A stretch of 41,711 bases of DNA from an uncultured Faecalicoccus sp. Lineage in GTDB: Bacteria > Bacillota_I > Bacilli_A > Erysipelotrichales > Erysipelotrichaceae. Of the stretch, positions 34,223 to 41,711 are shown piece by piece. The notes under the pieces are model-generated. The model saw nothing but the letters and a program-made list of their open reading frames with translations. It did not search any database and had not been told where the DNA came from. The position numbers were made by a program, and so were the translations under genes. Location: the NCBI RefSeq assembly GCF_944325745.1, contig NZ_CALVBG010000003.1:1-41711 (forward strand), written 5' to 3'. Position 1 is the first letter of the stretch, and every line of letters starts with the position of its first letter.

Positions 34223-36514
34223 CTATTCTTCTTCTGGTTCTTCTAAAGTGTTTTTCACAAGAATCGCTCTCGGTTTTGATCCATTGGCAGGTCCAATAAT
34301 TCCCTGCTCTTCCAATGCATCGATCAGACGAGCAGCGCGAGAATATCCCACCGAAAATTTTCTTTGGATCAAAGAAGTGCTGGCTCTGCGTGACTGGATC
34401 ACAAAGTTCTTCACTTGATCATAAAGCGGATCTAGACATTCCCCTGCAACTTCATTGCCCTGACCTTGTAAATCTTTCAGTTGAATGAACGCATCGTCAT
34501 AATGTGGACACGCCTGGGATTTAACATATTGAGCAATTCGATTCACTTCTTCATCATGGACAAATACCCCTTGAATTCGTTTCGGCGTACTTTCTCCGTT
34601 TGGAAGATATAACATATCTCCATAGCCCAGCAAGCGTTCGGCTCCTGCTTGGTCCAAAATCGTCCTTGAATCCGTAGCCGAGCTGACCGCAAAGGCAATA
34701 CGCGAAGGTATATTCGCTTTGATCACACCGGTAATAACATCCACGCTTGGACGCTGGGTTGCAACGATCAGATGAATACCGGCTGCTCTGGCCAATTGCG
34801 TGATTCTTTGTATACTGGATTCGACCTCTTTCGCGGCAACCAACATCAGATCCGCTAATTCATCAATGATGATCACAATTCGCGGTAAAGGTTTGAGACT
34901 TTCACCAGGATGATTGAGTACTTGTTCATTATAGGATTGAATGTTGCGAACACCTAACCGGCCAAACAGATCGTATCGATGTTCCATGATATTCACGATG
35001 ACTTTCAAAGCTTTGTTTGCCAGATCCCCATCCGTGATGACAGGGGCCAGCAAATGAGGCACATCATTGTATGGTGTAAACTCGACCTTTTTAGGATCGA
35101 TCAAAACCAGTTTGACTTCATCCGGACGCGTACGCATCAAAAAGGAAGAGATGATCGAATTGACACATACCGATTTACCAGAACCGGTTGCTCCGGCAAT
35201 CAGAAGATGCGGCATCTTATCCAATTCTCCATAGACAGAATTTCCCATCAGATCTTTCCCTAAGCAAAATAGAAGTTTCTTTTCACTCATAGATTTGGGA
35301 ATATTACATAACAATTCCTTGATCTGCACTTCGGTTTTTTCAACATTTGGAATCTCGATCCCAACTGCATTTTTGCCGGGAATAGGTGCTTCAATACGGA
35401 TATCTTTGGCCGCAAGAGCCATCTTGATATCATACTGTAGATTACTAATCTTATTCACGCGAACGCCCGTCTCAGGACGAACTTCAAATTTAGTGACACT
35501 TGGTCCGATGTGAACTTGGATCAATGTCGCTTCGACTCCAAATTCATGAAGGATAGAGATCAGTTTCTGTCCTTGCACCTTAGCCGTTTGCGAGTTTACA
35601 TTGTTCTTGCGAGAACGTTTGGCAACTTCATTGAGAATCGTTAGGCGCGGCAACCGATAATTCGCATAGGCTTCTTCTTCATTCGCAATATACTCGGCAG
35701 GTTCCATTCGCGGTTCTGCTGGAATATCCACAACTTCTTCTTTTTCCTCGTTTTCAATTGTATGATAGGCAGGTTCCAAAACTTCCGGTTCTGGTTCTGG
35801 CATGATCACTTCCGGTTCCACATCGATGAATAAGGATGATCGGTCGATTGCATCCGATTGAGATTGTTTATACGTCTTGCGCTTTGGAGAAGCGGAAGGT
35901 TGTTTTGTTTTTGGTTTTGGTTTCGATCTCTGTTCGCGGATCGCTTGAACGATAAAATCATAACAAAACAAGAAAACTGCGATCACAAACAAAAAAGCCA
36001 AGATCACATAACATCCGGTGGAATCAAATAAACTATGGAAAATCCCGGTCAACAAAGCCCCGAGCAAGCCACAGGAAGTGGTATTGATCCCGCGTATATA
36101 GGCAAACAGATCCCCGAAAATAGACTGAAGAGCACTCCAACTCTGCCCTTGCGTCAATTCATGTAATCCCTGCAACAACAACCAGCCAATCATTGCCAAT
36201 AAAACAGCAATCCCGTAACGGCTGTTGATCTTTCTAAAATCAAAATGAAAGAGATCAAGCACGCAGAAAAGGGCCGCCATCAGCAAAAACAGAATCGTAA
36301 GATTTCCAATAAAGACCGAAATCAAATGGAAAATAATATCGCCTACGATTCCAAACTGAAACAACGCTATGATACTCAAGGCAACACAACAAAGGAGAAG
36401 ACACACGCGGACAAGATTTGTATCATTCCTGGCTGCCTGTGTCTTAGACTTTGTATTTCTTCTTGTTGATTTTGAGCGGGTGTTTGATTTTCTTTTTGAT
36501 TTGGCTGCTGCCAT
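34223..36514 (-). CDS. ftsK: DNA translocase FtsK/SpoIIIE
   Basis: Septal DNA pump that clears chromosomes from the division plane, 763 residues. A basic N-terminus is followed by about four to five membrane helices (residues about 30-190), a charged linker, and a RecA-like motor with GATGSGKSVCVNSII, LIDPKKVEF and IIIDELADLM. The C-terminal gamma winged helix (SLIQRKFSVGYSRAARLIDALEEQGIIGP) reads polar sequences. AAGGAG lies upstream. It is 14 bases after the RNase J-like gene. FtsK versus SpoIIIE naming cannot be settled here; no sporulation gene is nearby. Confidence 0.95.
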   Translation of the reverse strand: MAAAKSKRKSNTRSKSTRRNTKSKTQAARNDTNLVRVCLLLCCVALSIIALFQFGIVGDIIFHLISVFIGNLTILFLLMAALFCVLDLFHFDFRKINSRYGIAVLLAMIGWLLLQGLHELTQGQSWSALQSIFGDLFAYIRGINTTSCGLLGALLTGIFHSLFDSTGCYVILAFLFVIAVFLFCYDFIVQAIREQRSKPKPKTKQPSASPKRKTYKQSQSDAIDRSSLFIDVEPEVIMPEPEPEVLEPAYHTIENEEKEEVVDIPAEPRMEPAEYIANEEEAYANYRLPRLTILNEVAKRSRKNNVNSQTAKVQGQKLISILHEFGVEATLIQVHIGPSVTKFEVRPETGVRVNKISNLQYDIKMALAAKDIRIEAPIPGKNAVGIEIPNVEKTEVQIKELLCNIPKSMSEKKLLFCLGKDLMGNSVYGELDKMPHLLIAGATGSGKSVCVNSIISSFLMRTRPDEVKLVLIDPKKVEFTPYNDVPHLLAPVITDGDLANKALKVIVNIMEHRYDLFGRLGVRNIQSYNEQVLNHPGESLKPLPRIVIIIDELADLMLVAAKEVESSIQRITQLARAAGIHLIVATQRPSVDVITGVIKANIPSRIAFAVSSATDSRTILDQAGAERLLGYGDMLYLPNGESTPKRIQGVFVHDEEVNRIAQYVKSQACPHYDDAFIQLKDLQGQGNEVAGECLDPLYDQVKNFVIQSRRASTSLIQRKFSVGYSRAARLIDALEEQGIIGPANGSKPRAILVKNTLEEPEEE

Positions 36515-36528
36515 TTCACCAACTCCTT

Positions 36529-38217
36529 TTATTGATTAATTTCTAAAATAACCGGCAAGACCATCGGTCTTTTTGCGGTCTGTTTGAATAAATACTTAGA
36601 AATTTTATCACGAATCTCATTTCGTGTTTGCATATTTTCATACGTTTTATTCTTTACAGCTTCCTGAATGGTCTCTTCCATGATCTTTGCGACATCAGTC
36701 GTGATGTACTCAGCATCTTTGACATAGATCAAGCCGCGCGTTTGCACATCAGGACCATTGATGATCTTTTTGGTCTTGGCATCTAGACCGATGGCCAAAA
36801 TCATCACACCGTCTGTCGATAAAATCTCGCGATCTTTCAAAACGACACCGGCCATATCCCAATTTTCTTTTCCATCGATCATCACATCATGTAATTCTAA
36901 TTCCATAGAACAAGAACGCAATTTCTGATTTTCGAATGTCGCAACTTGGCCATTATCCAACAAAATGATCTGAGAAGGACTATAGCCCATTTCCATCGCA
37001 ATTTGCGAATTCATATAGAGATGACGATATTCTCCTTTGACCGGGATATAATACTTAGGCTTAGTCAAAAAGATCATCATCTTTAAATCTTCTTTCGATG
37101 GATGCATGCTTAGAACATTCTTATCCAAAACAATGATCTGGCCTTCTTCTTTATAGATGTCGTTTTCCATGGATTTAAAGACTTTTTCAACCCCTGGGAT
37201 CACTGGTGAAGCGATCACGACCACATCATTTTGATCAAAGTCAATATCTTCCACTTCATCATTGGCAATGTTCGATAACGTCTTAAACAAAGATTTTCCC
37301 TGCCCGCTGATGATCACGACCACATCGGTTTTCTGTGTTTTGATCATGGAAGGATCCAAGATCAGCTCATGCGGAATAGAGAATCCCATCTCTTCCAGGT
37401 GTCCGATCAGTTCTCGCAGTTCCTTTGTATAAAAAATCATGGGACGTCGATACCGAATGCAGGCGTCGATGATCTCCTGGATCCGGTAAACACTTTGTGT
37501 ATACACGCTGATAAATACGCGATTGTGCTCATTTTGTTCCAAGACGCGGGCAAACCGATCTTCCACACGATGATTGGGCGAAGTATGTCCGGTTCTTTCT
37601 GCTCCTTTACTTTCTTGTAAAAGAACGAGCACTCCTTCGTTCCCCAGTTTTGTACAAGTGGTAAAATCACCGCGGTAGCTGTCATGAAGATCATCATAAT
37701 CTTCAATAAACTCACCGGAATAGACAATATACCCTTGCATCGAAGAGATCGCCACACCAAAGGTTCCTGGATAAGCGTGTGTCACTGGGAAGAAAACGAC
37801 CTTGTGATTCCCGATTTTACGACTGTCATGTCTTTTGATCGTATAAACTTTCGCACCCGTAATTCTTTCTTTGCGGAAAGCTTTATGGATGGCTTTGCTG
37901 GCAAGGGGTGAAGTGTAAATATTCGCTTTGATATTTTTCATCAAATAAGGCAGAGCTCCCATCACATCATCATGACCATGTGTGATAAAGATCCCGGCAA
38001 TGCGATCTTTATTCTCAATTAAATAAGAAAAGTCTTGAACAATGAATTCAATTCCTAAGGACTCTTTCTCGTCCGGGAATTTGATCCCCGCTTCAATGAT
38101 GTAAATGTCTTGGTCCACTTCAACGACCAACATGTTTTTTCCGTCTTCGTCCAATCCGCCTAACGCAAAGATCCGAATTGTTTCTTTGAGGTTTTGTTTT
38201 TTGTTGTTTGTTTTCAT
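36529..38217 (-). CDS. RNase J-family beta-CASP protein with degenerate metal site (J2-like)
   Basis: A 562-residue metallo-beta-lactamase/beta-CASP protein related to RNase J. The metal motif HxHxDH reads HGHDDV (His80, His82, Asp84, Val85), so the last His is lost. The IDAG and GDF acids are changed to IEAG (residue 42) and GEF (169). His147 and MHPS in the beta-CASP motif remain. B. subtilis RNase J2 also lacks an intact motif (HGHDEN) and acts with J1. This protein looks even more degenerate, so a structural or partner role is likely. It lies between miaB and ftsK. Confidence 0.9.
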   Translation of the reverse strand: MKTNNKKQNLKETIRIFALGGLDEDGKNMLVVEVDQDIYIIEAGIKFPDEKESLGIEFIVQDFSYLIENKDRIAGIFITHGHDDVMGALPYLMKNIKANIYTSPLASKAIHKAFRKERITGAKVYTIKRHDSRKIGNHKVVFFPVTHAYPGTFGVAISSMQGYIVYSGEFIEDYDDLHDSYRGDFTTCTKLGNEGVLVLLQESKGAERTGHTSPNHRVEDRFARVLEQNEHNRVFISVYTQSVYRIQEIIDACIRYRRPMIFYTKELRELIGHLEEMGFSIPHELILDPSMIKTQKTDVVVIISGQGKSLFKTLSNIANDEVEDIDFDQNDVVVIASPVIPGVEKVFKSMENDIYKEEGQIIVLDKNVLSMHPSKEDLKMMIFLTKPKYYIPVKGEYRHLYMNSQIAMEMGYSPSQIILLDNGQVATFENQKLRSCSMELELHDVMIDGKENWDMAGVVLKDREILSTDGVMILAIGLDAKTKKIINGPDVQTRGLIYVKDAEYITTDVAKIMEETIQEAVKNKTYENMQTRNEIRDKISKYLFKQTAKRPMVLPVILEINQ

Positions 38218-38243
38218 ATTTCCTCGTTTCTTAGACTATTATA

Positions 38244-39677
38244 TCATATGGCTTCCCCATCGAGAGAGAATGTTTTTCCCTTTGTGATACGAACTTGCAC
38301 GAAAGTTCCCGGCTCAATATTGTGACCCGTAAAATTGACTAGTTTATTTGTATCCGTATAACCGGAATAAACGTGTTTATCCTTTTTACTGAACCCATCT
38401 ACCAGCACGGTTACGATTCTTCCTTCATAGGCTTTATTTTTTTCAAGCGCATACTGATTCCATATTTTATTTAAACGTGCCAGACGTTTTGACTTTGTAT
38501 CCATATCGATAGGGTCTTCCATTTTGCTGGCAGGGGTTCCAGGACGAGCCGAAAAGATAAATGTATAACAGTTATCAAATTGACACTCTTCAACTAAAGA
38601 GATCGTATTTTCAAACTGCTCATCACTTTCATCCGGAAAGCCTACGATGATATCAGTACTGATGGCAACATTAGGAATGCGTTCTTTGATCTTATAAAAG
38701 AGTTCCAGATAAGATTCTCTTGTATAGCGTCTTCCCATTCTTCGCAAGATCTCAGAGTCGCCAGACTGCAATGGCAAATGCACAAACGGCATTACATTAT
38801 CATATTGCGCAATCACATCAATCATATCATCTGTAAAATCCCATGGATGGGATGTTGTAAAACGAATTCGAGGGATCTCGGTTTTTGCACAAGCTTCTAA
38901 CAAATCCGCAAAATTTAAATGTGGATCAATATCCTTTCCATAGGCATTTACGTTCTGTCCCAGTAAAGTGATCTCCTTGTATCCTTGTTCTTTAAGTTCC
39001 TGGACTTCATCAAGGATCTCCTGCATTTGACGAGAACGTTGTTTGCCACGTGTATAAGGGACGATGCAATAGGTACAGAACTTATCACAGCCGTACATGA
39101 TATTGACCCAAGCTTTTGTTTTTCCAAAGCGATGAACCGGTAAATTCTCATAAACTTCTCCTTCTTTGGAGTAGATTTTCACGACGCGTTTACCTTCGTG
39201 CATGACTTCATACAACATTGTAGGAAGATCTTGAATGTTATGGGTCCCAAAGATCAGACGCACTTGAGGATATTTGGATAAAAGATTCTCCACAAATCCC
39301 TCTTCCTGGGACATGCAGCCGCAAACACCAATCACTAGATCTTCATTTTCTCGATATAATCGTTTAAAATTTCCAATCTCTCCTAGAACTTTCTCCGTTG
39401 CATTCTGACGAATTGCACAAGTGTTGATCAAAATTACATCAACATGTTCAGGAGACTCGCTTTTTGTAAATCCGAGGGCATCTAAAATCCCTGCCATCGT
39501 CTCGCTGTCTCGTTCATTGGCTTGACAGCCATATGTAGAAATATAATACGTTTTATTTTGACCCATCCATTTTGCTTCTTCCGGGATCACAAAATGATCG
39601 ATCCTTGGTACGGGACTATTTGTTCGTTTTCTCGCTTCATTCAAATCAGGCAAGATCCAATCCGGTCTTAGTTTCAT
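38244..39677 (-). CDS. miaB: tRNA-2-methylthio-N6-dimethylallyladenosine synthase MiaB
   Basis: Radical SAM methylthiotransferase that modifies A37 of tRNAs reading UNN codons, 477 residues. The N-terminal UPF0004 domain has YISTYGCQANERDSETMAG, CAIRQNAT and GCMSQEE cluster ligands. The radical SAM core has YGCDKFCTYCIVPYTRGKQRSR. A TRAM domain ends the protein. AGGAGG lies upstream. It begins an operon running into rnj, ftsK and ridA. The nearby ferredoxin could supply electrons, but it is separated by a terminator. Confidence 0.97.
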   Translation of the reverse strand: MKLRPDWILPDLNEARKRTNSPVPRIDHFVIPEEAKWMGQNKTYYISTYGCQANERDSETMAGILDALGFTKSESPEHVDVILINTCAIRQNATEKVLGEIGNFKRLYRENEDLVIGVCGCMSQEEGFVENLLSKYPQVRLIFGTHNIQDLPTMLYEVMHEGKRVVKIYSKEGEVYENLPVHRFGKTKAWVNIMYGCDKFCTYCIVPYTRGKQRSRQMQEILDEVQELKEQGYKEITLLGQNVNAYGKDIDPHLNFADLLEACAKTEIPRIRFTTSHPWDFTDDMIDVIAQYDNVMPFVHLPLQSGDSEILRRMGRRYTRESYLELFYKIKERIPNVAISTDIIVGFPDESDEQFENTISLVEECQFDNCYTFIFSARPGTPASKMEDPIDMDTKSKRLARLNKIWNQYALEKNKAYEGRIVTVLVDGFSKKDKHVYSGYTDTNKLVNFTGHNIEPGTFVQVRITKGKTFSLDGEAI

Positions 39678-39716
39678 GATAACCTCCTATGATATTGAAA
39701 GTATTCCATCTTATTC

Positions 39717-39747
39717 AAAAAAAAAGCCAAGCACTCGGCCTGGCCTT
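39717..39747 (-). terminator. Intrinsic terminator after the ferredoxin gene
   Basis: Minus-strand GCCAGGC-(5 bases)-GCTTGGC stem (39738-39744 with 39726-39732, one G-U pair), followed by nine Us. Confidence 0.85.
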
Positions 39748-39759
39748 ACCTATCGATAA

Positions 39760-39933
39760 TTACTGAGAAATAGCTCCTACTGGGCAAGTTCCTACGCAAG
39801 AACCGCAGTCGATGCAAGTTCCTTCGTCACAAGTAGACTTTCCTTCATCATCCATAGAAAGTGCCCCAACAGGACATCCACCAACGCAAGCAGCGCATCC
39901 GATGCAAGCATCTTTATCAATAGTTACAGCCAT
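39760..39933 (-). CDS. 2[4Fe-4S] ferredoxin (57 residues)
   Basis: A clostridial-type small electron carrier. Eight cysteines form two clusters: CIGCAACVGGCP (Cys10, 13, 16, 20) and CIDCGSCVGTCP (Cys40, 43, 46, 50), plus an extra Cys35. The start MAVTIDKDAC at 39933 has GGAGGAG upstream. Its own promoter and terminator make it monocistronic. Partners could include radical SAM or anaerobic oxidoreductases. The gene is below usual length cut-offs but unambiguous. Confidence 0.97.
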   Translation of the reverse strand: MAVTIDKDACIGCAACVGGCPVGALSMDDEGKSTCDEGTCIDCGSCVGTCPVGAISQ

Positions 39934-39965
39934 ATTTATGCTCCTCCTTATTTAACTTTATTTAT

Positions 39966-39994
39966 AGTATAGACGTTAAATTTAGGGGATTCAA
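39966..39994 (-). promoter_or_regulatory. Promoter for the ferredoxin gene
   Basis: Minus strand: TTGAAT (39989-39994), 17-base spacer, TATACT (39966-39971), leaving a leader of about 25-30 bases. Confidence 0.75.
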
Positions 39995-40002
39995 GCCAAA
40001 GT

Positions 40003-40020
40003 AGTAAGTGAACACTTACT
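40003..40020. promoter_or_regulatory. Perfect palindromic operator candidate upstream of the ferredoxin promoter
   Basis: AGTAAGTG-AA-CACTTACT is an 8-2-8 perfect inverted repeat, eight bases upstream of the ferredoxin -35 box. Its form resembles TetR/AcrR-family operators, although its position upstream of the promoter could also suit an activator. No TetR gene is in the window. Confidence 0.5.
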
Positions 40021-40023
40021 GTA

Positions 40024-40058
40024 AATAAAATGGAAGACGGACGTTAATAACGTCCGTC
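40024..40058 (-). terminator. Terminator-like hairpin after rny
   Basis: GACGGACGTTA (40036-40046) is an exact inverted repeat of TAACGTCCGTC (40048-40058), separated by one base. The minus-strand tail CCATTTTATTT is T-rich but not a pure U-run. It lies 10 bases after the rny stop. Confidence 0.75.
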
Positions 40059-40068
40059 GATCTTTGTC

Positions 40069-41622
40069 TTATTTTGCCAGCTCTTGAGCTCGGACTTCGC
40101 GAATCACATTGACTTTGATCTGACCTGGATAAGTCAATTCTTCTTCAATTTGTTCACGAATCTGACGTGCCAATTTCACACAAGTTTGGTCATTGACGGA
40201 TTCTGGATTGACCATGACACGAATCTCGCGGCCTGCCTGGATCGCATAGGCACTTTGTACCCCTTCATAAGATGTTGCGATCTTTTCAAGGTTTTCCAGA
40301 CGATCAATATATGCTTGTGCACTTTCTTTTCTGGCACCTGGTCTGGCAGCGCTGATCGTATCGGCTGCAATAACCAAATGACTCGTTAAGAACTTAGGTT
40401 CTGCATCCCCATGATGAGAAAGGATGGCATTAAGGACGATCTCTTTTTCACCGTGTTTTTTACAGAACTTGTATCCCAGTTCAACATGGGATCCGTCTTG
40501 CTGTTCGATATTCAGGGCTTTCCCGATATCGTGTAAAAGTCCGGCACGTTTTGCCATCTGTTGATTCAGACCTAGCTCAGCAGCCATGGCACCCGCTAAA
40601 TAAGCAACTTCCATAGAATGCTGCAAAGCATTTTGTCCATAAGAATAGCGATATTTCAATGTACCGATCAATTTAACGATTTCACGATCGATCTTGCCAA
40701 TTCCTAATTTAAAGATGGCATCTTCCCCAGCTTTAACAATTTCCTGGTTGATCTCTGTCTGATATTTCTTAACAACTTCTTCGATACGGCCAGGTTGGAT
40801 CCTTCCGTCACGAATCAAGTGTTCGAGAGCTAAACGAGCTACTTCTCGACGAATCGGATTAAAGCAAGTAATCGTGATCAAATCTGGTGTATCATCGATA
40901 TTCAACTCCACACCAGTAGCTTGTTCAAAAGAACGTATGTTTCGACCTTCACGACCGATAATGCGTCCTTTCATCTCTTCTCCAGGAATGCTGACAACAC
41001 TCACAGTGCGTTCCTGTGTTTCCTGTTGCGACATTCTTTCAATCGCTAAAGCAATGATATTCTGGGCTTTTTCTTTAGCAGTAGCTTTAGCTTCTTCTTC
41101 TTTGTCCTTGATATATGCGATTGTCTCATGCTCCATCTTCTTTTCTACAACGGAGAACAATTCTGACTTCGCATCCTGCTGCGACATCTTCGCAACACCT
41201 TCCAGAATAACGATCTGTTGATCAATTTGATCCTGAAGTTTTTTCTCTTTAGTCTCTAAGGATGATAGTTTATCAGTAACTTTTTGCATTTTTTCGGTAA
41301 TCTGACGCTCTTTTTGATTTAAAGCTTCATCACGAAAATTCAAATTATCTTCTCGACGAAGTAATTTGTTCTCAAGATTTTGGATTTCTTGACGTCTTTC
41401 CTTGATGTCTTTTTCGGCTTCGATCTTTAAATCATGAGCCTGTGTCTTACCGTCTAAAACCGCCTGTTTCAATTTTGCTTGCGCTTCTGATTCGGCGTCT
41501 TTTAAAATTCTTTCTGCTTCTTGCTGATTTTTATTGAATCCGGCTTTGTTGTAAACGACCATACCGCCGCCACCAATAGCCAGTCCTATGATCCCTGAGA
41601 TAAGAGCAGTAATTGGATCCAT
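40069..41622 (-). CDS. rny: Ribonuclease Y
   Basis: Membrane-anchored endoribonuclease that starts mRNA decay in Bacillota, 517 residues. The start MDPITALISGIIGL at 41622 has AGGAGG seven bases upstream; ATG 41628 touches the site. Order of parts: membrane helix (residues about 3-24), long coiled coil (about 30-190), KH domain with EEMKGRIIGREGRNIRSFE, and HD domain with HSMEVAYLAG and LLHDIGKAL. Its length and domains are typical. It is monocistronic, followed by a hairpin. Confidence 0.98.
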   Translation of the reverse strand: MDPITALISGIIGLAIGGGGMVVYNKAGFNKNQQEAERILKDAESEAQAKLKQAVLDGKTQAHDLKIEAEKDIKERRQEIQNLENKLLRREDNLNFRDEALNQKERQITEKMQKVTDKLSSLETKEKKLQDQIDQQIVILEGVAKMSQQDAKSELFSVVEKKMEHETIAYIKDKEEEAKATAKEKAQNIIALAIERMSQQETQERTVSVVSIPGEEMKGRIIGREGRNIRSFEQATGVELNIDDTPDLITITCFNPIRREVARLALEHLIRDGRIQPGRIEEVVKKYQTEINQEIVKAGEDAIFKLGIGKIDREIVKLIGTLKYRYSYGQNALQHSMEVAYLAGAMAAELGLNQQMAKRAGLLHDIGKALNIEQQDGSHVELGYKFCKKHGEKEIVLNAILSHHGDAEPKFLTSHLVIAADTISAARPGARKESAQAYIDRLENLEKIATSYEGVQSAYAIQAGREIRVMVNPESVNDQTCVKLARQIREQIEEELTYPGQIKVNVIREVRAQELAK

Positions 41623-41667
41623 ACTCATACCTCCTAATCTTAGTTTTTTCAAACAAAAACTATTAGT

Positions 41668-41696
41668 ATTATACATGATAGATTTCTTAAAGTCTA
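41668..41696 (-). promoter_or_regulatory. Promoter for rny
   Basis: Minus strand: TAGACT (41691-41696), 17-base spacer, TATAAT (41668-41673), about 45 bases before the rny ATG. The sequence around the -10 closely matches that of ireB. Confidence 0.6.
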
Positions 41697-41711
41697 TTGT
41701 TAAATAGAGTT

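Noticed and set aside
39678-39716. Promoter TTGAAT-18-TATCAT for miaB
   Set aside because: Transcription would begin inside the ribosome-binding site. Another promoter is likely but was not identified.
1-41711. CRISPR array, insertion sequence, prophage or toxin-antitoxin module
   Set aside because: No regularly spaced repeats, transposase, integrase or phage genes were seen on either strand.

Overview
The window is a gene-dense, low-to-moderate G+C chromosomal segment of a Gram-positive (Bacillota) bacterium. Supporting signs are strong AGGAGG ribosome-binding sites, TTGaca-17-TATAAT promoters, U-tailed intrinsic terminators, an alanyl T-box, ParE/ParC next to PlsY, RNase Y, an RNase J-type protein, IreB-RuvX-DUF1292-MltG, and a mannose-family PTS with DUF956. 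The divergence of several proteins suggests Erysipelotrichia, for example an Erysipelotrichaceae gut or oral commensal. That placement is inference; no 16S gene is present.

Layout. (1) 1-8.85 kb, minus strand: fmt-lepA-hemW, then rpsO from its own promoter inside hemW, then pnp, then pepV-trmB and a thioredoxin-like gene cut by the left edge. (2) rpsT on the plus strand (8.9 kb), divergent from fmt and convergent with holA. (3) 9.2-13.1 kb, minus: greA-comEA-comEC-holA, which joins DNA uptake with replication and transcription factors. (4) 13.1-18.1 kb, minus: alaS behind a T-box, then ireB-ruvX-DUF1292-mltG. (5) 18.2-20.05 kb: a divergent pair, a MocR-like regulator and an ECF-transporter S component, which looks like a small vitamin-uptake unit. 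(6) 20.1-23.6 kb, plus: tRNA-Leu(CAA), mnmA and recD2. (7) 23.6-26.8 kb, minus: mannose-family PTS IIAB-IIC-IID, then DUF956 behind a terminator. (8) 27-32.6 kb, minus: parE-parC-DMT transporter-yneF. (9) 32.7-33.8 kb, plus: plsY and a short ComK-family gene. (10) 33.8-41.7 kb, minus: rny, a 57-residue ferredoxin missed by length filters, then miaB-rnj-ftsK-ridA.

Most of the window is conserved housekeeping: translation, tRNA modification, RNA decay (pnp, rny, RNase J-like), and chromosome topology and segregation. No phage, insertion sequence, CRISPR array or defence island is visible. The strongest unusual signal is at comK: its Shine-Dalgarno sequence lies inside the 3' arm of a perfect 11-bp terminator hairpin whose U-tract touches the ATG, so transcription and translation could both be gated there. 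Other points worth a second look are a MocR protein without the PLP-binding lysine, facing an ECF gene across direct repeats; an RNase J homologue with lost metal ligands; a RidA protein without the catalytic Arg and with a Cys-rich tail; a perfect palindrome upstream of the ferredoxin; and a possibly leaderless mnmA. No intergenic stretch exceeds about 300 bases.
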